Source: Armatimonadota bacterium
Lineage (GTDB): Bacteria; Armatimonadota; Zipacnadia; Zipacnadales; JABUFB01
NCBI GenBank assembly: GCA_018056145.1
Contig: JAGPGE010000134.1
Location: 1-10,562, forward strand
DNA: 10,562 nt
Direction: 5' to 3'
Notes under the pieces: generated by a model
The model's input: the letters and a program-made list of their open reading frames with translations, nothing else
Database searches by the model: none
Told to the model about the DNA's origin: nothing
Part shown: one piece after another, positions 1 to 5,028 of the stretch
How the letters are laid out: each line of letters begins with the position of its first letter
Position numbering within the stretch: position 1 is the first letter of the stretch
Translations under genes and position numbers: made by a program

Positions 1-1
1 C

Positions 2-577
2 ATCAACCCCATTGTGCGGGTGCCGTGTGTGGATGACTGGGCCGCGAAGTGGGTGCTGGATCAGGGCGTGCGCGGGGTCATCTTCCCCTTTGTGAACACG
101 GTAGAGGAGGCCAAACAGGCTGTCTCGGCCTGCAAGTACCCGCCTGCGGGTCATCGCGGCTATTTCCCGGACATGGCTGCCCGACGCTGGGGCCTGGATA
201 ACCTCGCCTACGTGGAAAAGGCCAACGAGGAGATCTGCGTGATCCTGCAGATTGAGCATGATGACGCGGTGCGCCGGGCATCGCAGATCGCGGCGGTGGA
301 GGGCTGGGACCTGCTCTTCATCGGTCCGATGGACCTGTCCAGCAGCTATGGGAAGCTGGGCAAGATCGACGATCCGCAGGTTGACCGCGCCATCGATACC
401 GTGCTTCGCGTTGCCAAGTTCGCCGGCAAGCGCGCGGGGATTCTCGCGGTGACTCCCGAGGATATCAAGCGGCGCATCGACCAGGGCTTCGATCTCATAG
501 GCGTCCTGCCGGACATCGGTATCATCGGCAAGGCGATTCTGGACTACTGGGCGAGCATCGAGAAGGCGCTGCGCTGA
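2..577 (+). CDS. HpcH/HpaI-family aldolase, 5'-truncated by the window edge
   Basis: The reading frame is already open at base 2 and ends with TGA at 575-577, leaving 191 visible residues. Family members are about 250 residues, so roughly 60 N-terminal residues lie outside. The family consists of class II, divalent-metal-dependent aldolases that cleave 2-keto-3-deoxy acids (for example 2-keto-3-deoxyrhamnonate or 4-hydroxy-2-oxoheptanedioate) to pyruvate plus an aldehyde in the cytoplasm. Visible signatures are the VRVP strand near the start, GVIFPFVNTVEEA, the substrate-binding Arg in GHRG (codon 155-157), the Gln and metal-ligand Glu of LQIE (Gln 248-250, Glu 254-256), and the Asp of IGPMDLS (332-334). 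The residue after the QIE motif is His rather than the usual Thr. It lies 23 bases upstream of the creatininase-family gene and is probably co-transcribed with it. The GTG at base 14 is an internal Val codon, not the start. The family call is firm; the substrate is unknown. Confidence 0.9.
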   Translation: MNPIVRVPCVDDWAAKWVLDQGVRGVIFPFVNTVEEAKQAVSACKYPPAGHRGYFPDMAARRWGLDNLAYVEKANEEICVILQIEHDDAVRRASQIAAVEGWDLLFIGPMDLSSSYGKLGKIDDPQVDRAIDTVLRVAKFAGKRAGILAVTPEDIKRRIDQGFDLIGVLPDIGIIGKAILDYWASIEKALR

Positions 578-589
578 ATCCGCGCGACT

Positions 590-593
590 GGAG
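590..593 (+). promoter_or_regulatory. Ribosome binding site of the creatininase-family gene
   Basis: GGAG lies 7 bases before the ATG at 601 and supports that start. The ribosome binding site sits inside the 23-base gap after the aldolase stop codon, as expected for two genes read from one transcript. Confidence 0.6.
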
Positions 594-600
594 ACCGGGC

Positions 601-1332
601 ATGGTCACCGTTGAGAACACCTGGAAAGAGATTCGCGATTCCGGGGTGGACACAGCCATCGTGGCCTTCGGGGCCATCGAGCAGCACGGACACCATCTGC
701 CGCTGTGCGTGGACTGGATGGTGGCTGATGCCGTGGCGCGCCGCCTGGGCGAAGAACTCAACGCTTACGTGCTCCCGGCCATGCCCTTCGGCTGCTCCCG
801 GGAGCACATGGCCTTCCCCGGGACGGTCACGCTGCGGCCTTCCACGCTGGCGGCAGTGCTGGAAGACCTGGTGGAATCCCTCTATCACCACGGTTTCCGC
901 AAGATCGTGCTCTTCTCGTCCCACGGCGGGAACTGGGTGCTCAAGCCCGCGATGCGCGAGATCAGCTTCCGCCACGAGGACCTGTCGCTGATCTGGGCGG
1001 GCGGGCCCAACCCTGAGCGCGGCGACGCGGTGCCCGAGGAGACTCACGCAGGCAAGGGCGAGACATCCCTGATCCTCGCCCTGCGGCCCGAACTGGTGCA
1101 CATGGAGCTCGCGGTGGACTCGCCGGGTATTGTGGGGCAGGAGTTCAACGACTACGTGGGGTACGAGAAGACCACGAAGACTGGAGCCTGGGGCCTTCCG
1201 ACGCAGGCCACCGCGGAAGGTGGGGAAGAGGCGCTGGAGCAGCGGGTCAAGGTCCAGGCGGAGTACATCCGCTGGGCCTTCCGCCGGGTGCGGGAACTCC
1301 GTGAGCAGCGCGGCATTACCGGAGGCGACTGA
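601..1332 (+). CDS. Creatininase-family metal-dependent amidohydrolase
   Basis: This 243-residue cytoplasmic protein is full length for the creatininase superfamily (about 230-260 residues). Members use two divalent metals to hydrolyse C-N bonds of cyclic amides such as creatinine, formamidopyrimidines (MftE/ArfB-like) and others. Visible ligands and motifs are E27 and H29 in GAIEQHGHHLPL, D38, the PFG-S-EH-AFPGT block (62-75), H108 in SSHGGN, and E154 in HAGKGETS. All expected metal-site residues are present, so an active enzyme is likely. HGGN is preceded by SS instead of the common NG. The ATG has a good ribosome binding site and matches the family's N-terminus. The gene follows the aldolase gene by 23 bases, suggesting a joint role in small-molecule catabolism. 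The actual substrate cannot be read from sequence, because many members next to sugar-acid genes are not creatininases. Confidence 0.93.
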   Translation: MVTVENTWKEIRDSGVDTAIVAFGAIEQHGHHLPLCVDWMVADAVARRLGEELNAYVLPAMPFGCSREHMAFPGTVTLRPSTLAAVLEDLVESLYHHGFRKIVLFSSHGGNWVLKPAMREISFRHEDLSLIWAGGPNPERGDAVPEETHAGKGETSLILALRPELVHMELAVDSPGIVGQEFNDYVGYEKTTKTGAWGLPTQATAEGGEEALEQRVKVQAEYIRWAFRRVRELREQRGITGGD

Positions 1333-1402
1333 TGCCGACGCGCGAAGCCTTCTCGTAGTCACCAGGCGAAACTGGACTTACGGTCCTTGGCCTGTCCGCG
1401 GC

Positions 1403-3559
1403 TCAATCCCCTAGCGCGTCAAGCCGCTTCGCCGCAAGCTTCCCGGCGGTGCTCTCGCCGGCTGCGTCCACCACTTGCGCGTAAGCAGCCCGGGCGTCCT
1501 CGGGGCGGCCTGTCATCTCCAGCGTGGTCCCGAGCAGGTACACCACATCCGGCGTTGCGGGTGCCTGTGACAGGACCTTCGCCGCCTCATGCCACTTCCC
1601 CTGTCTCGCCAGTGCGCGACCCAGCGCGACTGAGCAGCCGGGCAGCGTCGGCGCCATCGCAAGCGCCTTGCGCGCCAGTCTCTCGGCCTCCGCGACGTGG
1701 CTCCTGTCCCTTACCAGTGCGTCGGACTGCAGAAGCAGAGGCTGGACGTTGTCCGGATCCAGTTTCGACGCTTTACGTGCCGCGTCCAGGGCCTGCGCGA
1801 CCTTGTCCTGCAACAAGTAGGCTATTGCTAGATTGTGCCAGCCGCGAGAGCTATCGGGGAATGCAGCAACTGCCTGGAGCAGGACCTCCTCGGCCTCGGA
1901 AGGCCTGCGCTGGTTGATCAGCGCCGAGCCGAGGTTGCTTAGGGCGTCGAAGAACGTGGGCTCGAAACGCGCGGCGGCACGATACGCGGACTCGGCTGCG
2001 GCCAGGTTCCCCTGCTTCTCGCGCAGCAGGCCGAGGTGGAAGAGCGGATCGGGGTCCTCCGCGGACAGTGCGACGGATCGGTTCAGGCTCTCAATGGCGC
2101 CCGCTTGATCTCCGCGCCGTGACAGCGCCAGGCCCTGGAGGAAGTAGTCGCGCGCTCCCGTGTCTGCCTGTCTCGCCCCCGACAGGTCGGCATGGCACAG
2201 CGCCGCCGCGAGGGCCGTCACCCCAAGCGCAATCGCCGCTGGCCGAACGCCGAGGCGTACCTGGTGGATGCCCCCGGCAAAGAGCCAATCGATCCCCATC
2301 GCCGCGAAGATCGCCAGGAACGGCACGGCCGGAAGCCTGAACCGTGCACAGACGAAGAAGGGCAGGAGTGTCAGCAGCAGGACGGAGGTGAACGTGATCA
2401 TCGCGCCAACGGCCGGCCTTCGCCCCACCATTAGCCCCAGCACTGCAAGCGGGAACAGCAACCCGAAGCACAGCCTTGCCGGCAGGAGCACCACGGAGAA
2501 GCGCCGCGCGAAGTCATAGCCCACATTGTTGCGGATCTCCCACCATGTGAAGAGGGCAGTCAGTTTCCTCCAGTAGAGGCCCGCGATCTCCCCGGCGGAC
2601 ATGGCGCGCAACTCTTGCCAGCTCCGTGCCATCCAGTAGTGCGAGGCTTGCCCCGGCTTGACCGCGCCCGCATTGTGGGCCTCTTGCTGGTACCGCTCCC
2701 ACCTCGCGCCCTCGGGGATAGCGCTGTAACCGTCGGCCCCGAGTCGATTGCCGGCAAAGAAGTTGATGCCCCCGTTGGCCGACACCAGAACCAACTCGCC
2801 GCCGACCACCCAGTTGCGCGTGGTTACAGGGACCACGAACAGTCCGCAGGCGGCGATGAACACCAGTGCCGGCGGCCAGCCCGGAGACTGTCCGGCGCGG
2901 CGTCTCATCCACCAGACCCAGGCGGCTGCCGCGAGCCCCGCCGGAAGCAATGTGGGGCGGGTGATCGTCGCCAGAGACAGCACGGCACCGGCAAGGAGCC
3001 ACCAGCGGGTCTGTCTGCGTTCACCCGCTGTCAACAAGGCGATCATGAACAGCACGGACAGAAGCACTTCCAGCCCGGTTGAGAGAAGCTGGCCTTCTTC
3101 GTGAATCAGCGGGCCGTAGAGGGCCGCGATTGCGCCCGCTACTGCCCCGGCTCGGTCCCCCGCACCCCTCATTCCCAGGAGCGCGATGAGTCCGCACGTC
3201 GCCGCCCCTGCAAGCAACTGGAGCACACGGACCAGCGGGTAGTCGACGCCAACGACTCGGTACGCCGCGGCGAGAAGATACGGGTAGAGGGGCGGCTTGT
3301 AGTAGGCCTGACCCTCAAGCAGAGGCGGGTAAGATGGAGTAGCGAGACCGTTGAGCTGTTTTGCCCACGCATCGTGCAGGCCGGCATCCACCACGGGCGC
3401 CCGCAGGAAGGGGTCGCGGTGGAGGGTGACAGCGAAATGAAGGGTACGGACCAGGAGTGCCAAGGCGAACACCCCCACGATCCACCACCGGCGCGTCCGG
3501 GGCCTGACTGATCTCTCGGCTGGGGCTGCTTGCTCCTGGACGATCCCGATCACGTCCAC
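1403..3559 (-). CDS. GT39/ArnT-like membrane glycosyltransferase fused to C-terminal TPR repeats
   Basis: The protein has 718 residues. Residues 25-455 form a polytopic membrane domain with roughly 10-12 hydrophobic segments of the GT-C (PMT/ArnT, GT39) type, which transfers sugars from polyprenyl-phosphate donors on the outer face of the cytoplasmic membrane. Supporting motifs are the acidic first loop VVDAGLHDAW (D58, D63), YYKPPLYPYLLA (86-97), EEGQLLS (154-160) and the ITRPT turn (199-203). Residues about 469-700 hold six or seven TPR units, with the typical A/L-G pattern and Pro near each unit end (for example EPTFFDALSNLG and DPDNVQPLLL). They are predicted to bind partner proteins or organise a glycan-assembly complex. 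The start is a GTG preceded by a strong AAGGAGGA at a long spacing of 13 bases; an in-frame GTG two codons later is possible. A good promoter lies about 50-75 bases upstream. It is convergent with the creatininase gene, ending 70 bases from it. The acceptor is unknown: lipid, protein or polysaccharide. Confidence 0.88.
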   Translation of the reverse strand: MDVIGIVQEQAAPAERSVRPRTRRWWIVGVFALALLVRTLHFAVTLHRDPFLRAPVVDAGLHDAWAKQLNGLATPSYPPLLEGQAYYKPPLYPYLLAAAYRVVGVDYPLVRVLQLLAGAATCGLIALLGMRGAGDRAGAVAGAIAALYGPLIHEEGQLLSTGLEVLLSVLFMIALLTAGERRQTRWWLLAGAVLSLATITRPTLLPAGLAAAAWVWWMRRRAGQSPGWPPALVFIAACGLFVVPVTTRNWVVGGELVLVSANGGINFFAGNRLGADGYSAIPEGARWERYQQEAHNAGAVKPGQASHYWMARSWQELRAMSAGEIAGLYWRKLTALFTWWEIRNNVGYDFARRFSVVLLPARLCFGLLFPLAVLGLMVGRRPAVGAMITFTSVLLLTLLPFFVCARFRLPAVPFLAIFAAMGIDWLFAGGIHQVRLGVRPAAIALGVTALAAALCHADLSGARQADTGARDYFLQGLALSRRGDQAGAIESLNRSVALSAEDPDPLFHLGLLREKQGNLAAAESAYRAAARFEPTFFDALSNLGSALINQRRPSEAEEVLLQAVAAFPDSSRGWHNLAIAYLLQDKVAQALDAARKASKLDPDNVQPLLLQSDALVRDRSHVAEAERLARKALAMAPTLPGCSVALGRALARQGKWHEAAKVLSQAPATPDVVYLLGTTLEMTGRPEDARAAYAQVVDAAGESTAGKLAAKRLDALGD

Positions 3560-3572
3560 GCTCCCTGACGTG

Positions 3573-3580
3573 TCCTCCTT
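3573..3580 (-). promoter_or_regulatory. Strong Shine-Dalgarno for the glycosyltransferase gene
   Basis: On the minus strand this reads AAGGAGGA, a near-perfect anti-16S match, 13 bases before the GTG at 3559. The spacing is longer than the usual 5-10 bases. No in-frame ATG, GTG or TTG lies closer, so GTG 3559 remains the best start. Confidence 0.55.
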
Positions 3581-3605
3581 GTGTTCCAGTCACGCCATGC
3601 CGGCC

Positions 3606-3634
3606 ATTGTAGTGGCATAGCGCGCGCCGGGCAA
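3606..3634 (-). promoter_or_regulatory. Putative sigma70-type promoter for the glycosyltransferase gene
   Basis: On the minus strand, TTGCCC (3634-3629) is followed after exactly 17 bases by TACAAT (3611-3606), matching the consensus at 4 and 5 of 6 positions. Transcription would start near 3599, giving an untranslated leader of about 40 bases that contains the AAGGAGGA site. Assigned by motif only. Confidence 0.55.
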
Positions 3635-3723
3635 CGGGCAGTGGCGTGGTAGAAGTCAGCGCACGGGACGAATGGGGGGCTGAGCCTCAGTATTGTGGCT
3701 ATCGGACGCAAAATAAATCATAT

Positions 3724-3785
3724 CATCAGAAATGTCTTCAAAATATCATCATTCCATAGTAGGCATCAGATTGACTTCAAGGTAT
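3724..3785 (+). repeat. Imperfect direct repeat in the AT-rich promoter region, possible operator
   Basis: Two copies of CATCAGA-(4 or 5 bases)-CTTCAA-(2 bases)-TAT occur at 3724-3746 and 3764-3785, about 40 bases (close to four helix turns) apart. The second copy contains the TTGACT -35 box of the promoter for the PEP-CTERM gene, so a protein binding both copies could control that promoter. A shorter overlapping repeat, ATATCATCA, occurs at 3720-3728 and 3743-3751. The surrounding bases, about 3710-3800, are clearly A+T-rich against a G+C-rich genome. No regulator gene is in the window, so this is pattern evidence only. Confidence 0.4.
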
Positions 3786-3799
3786 AAACTGACTATTCT
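3771..3799 (+). promoter_or_regulatory. Putative sigma70-type promoter for the PEP-CTERM protease-like gene
   Basis: TTGACT (3771-3776), a 17-base spacer, then TATTCT (3794-3799) match the consensus at 5 and 4 of 6 positions. The preceding A+T-rich run could act as an UP element. Transcription would begin about 30 bases before the ATG at 3838. The leader lacks a clear Shine-Dalgarno; the nearest purine run is GGGGG at 3824-3828, so translation may be weak or rely on other features. Confidence 0.5.
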
Positions 3800-3837
3800 T
3801 TTGCGCAGCAGGGCGATAATCTCGGGGGCTCCCCAGA

Positions 3838-4869
3838 ATGCACTCAACCGGGCTCAGGTTGGCACTCCTCATCGGCGCAGTTCTTGTTCTCCCTTGCATT
3901 GCCCGCGCCTCAACGCTCGATCCTGTCCTGACCGTCATCGGCAGCCCTCCACCCGAGCTCATGCCTGGGCTGGACTCGGTCTCGGCCGCAAGTCCCGAAG
4001 TGCTCATGAGCGCGAAGACCCTCACGGGCGTCCCCGCCGCGATGTGGTACTACGGCTGCACGGCAACGTCGGCAGGAATGCTCTTCGGCTACTACGACAG
4101 CATCGGCTACTCCAACATGTTGGCGGGCGAGATCGCGGGCCGAATCGACACTCCGTCGGAATTGTCCCTCATCGCCACCCAGGACCATATCACGGACTAC
4201 TGGAAGGCTTACGACAGCGTTGGCCCCGACCCGTGGGTGTCCGGCGGAGTTGAGCATGCGTGGTCGGGATGCACCGCGGATTTCCTGGGCACCAACCAGT
4301 GGAAGTGGGACTACAACGGGGGCGGGATCGATTTCAACCGCGACGGGTCCACCGTCTACTGGTCGCTGGACAACGGTCAGCCCCTCTATGACTACATTCC
4401 TCCCGCATCATTCGGCCTTCCGCAGACTGAAGCCGGGCATGGCCTCAGGCTTTTCGCCGAGTCACGCGGGTACAGCGTGGCCTATCGCAACGGCAACTAT
4501 CAGGTGTACAACCAGCGCATCGACACACTCTACCCAGGCGCGGGTTTCAGTTTCGCCCAGTACATGGCGGAGATCGACGCGGGTCGTCCGGTGCTCATCC
4601 ATGTCACAAACCACACCATGCTCGGGTACGGGTACAACGAGGAGACGAGTCAGGTCATCCTGTATGACACTTGGAACTACGACAGCCACACCATGACCTG
4701 GGGTGGGACGTACGCCGGGCTACAGCACCGCGCGGTAACGGTACTCGAACTCAATCCCGCGCCTGAGATCGAGGCCAATGTCCCCGAACCCGGAACCACG
4801 GCACTGTTCGGCGGAGGGCTTGCCGCGCTGGCCATGGTCCTGCGTCGCCGGCGGCAGACACTGGGCTGA
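3838..4869 (+). CDS. Secreted C39-like cysteine-protease-fold protein with PEP-CTERM sorting signal
   Basis: The protein has 343 residues. Residues 1-24 are a Sec signal peptide (hydrophobic 6-20, likely cleavage after ARA). The body resembles the peptidase C39-like (papain-fold) family: the putative nucleophile C74 in WYYGCTATSAGM followed by GYYD (84-87), the putative catalytic H259 in VTNHTMLGYGYN, and D277 in LYDTWN. No Gln stands just before C74 where an oxyanion Gln is often found, so protease activity is likely but not certain. A loop at 165-171 reads DFNRDGS, like the start of a dockerin/EF-hand calcium loop, but position 12 is Ser rather than acidic. The tail is a textbook PEP-CTERM signal: VPEPGT (315-320), a hydrophobic helix (321-335), then RRRR (336-339). 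Such tails are cut by exosortase, and the protein is delivered to the surface or an exopolysaccharide matrix. The ATG follows a promoter but lacks a clear ribosome binding site. An intrinsic terminator follows, so this is a single-gene unit. Confidence 0.85.
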   Translation: MHSTGLRLALLIGAVLVLPCIARASTLDPVLTVIGSPPPELMPGLDSVSAASPEVLMSAKTLTGVPAAMWYYGCTATSAGMLFGYYDSIGYSNMLAGEIAGRIDTPSELSLIATQDHITDYWKAYDSVGPDPWVSGGVEHAWSGCTADFLGTNQWKWDYNGGGIDFNRDGSTVYWSLDNGQPLYDYIPPASFGLPQTEAGHGLRLFAESRGYSVAYRNGNYQVYNQRIDTLYPGAGFSFAQYMAEIDAGRPVLIHVTNHTMLGYGYNEETSQVILYDTWNYDSHTMTWGGTYAGLQHRAVTVLELNPAPEIEANVPEPGTTALFGGGLAALAMVLRRRRQTLG

Positions 4870-4904
4870 GCCACTCCCCGGCGGCTTGCAGCAGCTATCG
4901 TTCC

Positions 4905-4933
4905 CTCCCGCTCCCCCATAGGGCGGGAGTTTT
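4905..4933 (+). terminator. Intrinsic terminator of the PEP-CTERM gene
   Basis: CTCCCGC (4905-4911) pairs with GCGGGAG (4923-4929), with further C/G pairing inside past one bulged T, and the stem is followed directly by TTTT (4930-4933). It lies 36 bases after the stop codon at 4869 and separates this gene from the downstream glycoside hydrolase gene. Confidence 0.8.
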
Positions 4934-4940
4934 CGTCTTC

Positions 4941-4967
4941 GCCGGCTGCTTCGGAGCGCACGCCGGC
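4941..4967 (+). other. Possible leader stem-loop upstream of the glycoside hydrolase gene
   Basis: GCCGGC at 4941-4946 can pair with GCCGGC at 4962-4967, enclosing a small GCT-TCGG-AGC hairpin. It sits between the terminator and the next start codon, where no clear promoter is visible. Self-complementary G+C-rich hexamers are common in such genomes, so the functional call is weak. Confidence 0.2.
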
Positions 4968-5018
4968 AGGTGCGGTCCGGGCCCGAGTGGAACGAGCCTC
5001 CGTCCCTCTCGATCCGAT

Positions 5019-5023
5019 GGAGG
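5019..5023 (+). promoter_or_regulatory. Ribosome binding site deciding the glycoside hydrolase start
   Basis: GGAGG lies 5 bases before ATG 5029. It favours that start over the in-frame GTG at 4987 and ATG at 5017, and ATG 5029 gives a compact signal peptide. Confidence 0.75.
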
Positions 5024-5028
5024 CTCTC

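Noticed and set aside
1332..1358. Eight-codon frame overlapping the creatininase-family stop in a TGATG arrangement
   Set aside because: It looks like translational coupling but stops at once, and there is no coding sequence after it that a simple frameshift would restore before the convergent gene.
544..1362. Long minus-strand open frame (272 codons) opposite the creatininase-family gene
   Set aside because: It lies fully antisense to a gene with intact family motifs, and its translation is rich in Arg, Pro and His with no recognisable domain, as expected for shadow frames in G+C-rich DNA.
1362..1375. CCAG-GCGAAA-CTGG inverted repeat between convergent genes as a terminator
   Set aside because: Only four base pairs and no T-run on either strand; too weak to call.
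1387..1917. Plus-strand open frame (176 codons) antisense to the TPR region of the glycosyltransferase
   Set aside because: Low-complexity Pro, Arg and Ser composition. The opposite strand encodes regular TPR units, which explains the openness.
4987..5028. Upstream GTG (4987) or ATG (5017) as the start of the GH-A hydrolase
   Set aside because: Neither is preceded by a good ribosome binding site, and both add residues before a typical signal peptide. ATG 5029 has GGAGG at 5-base spacing.
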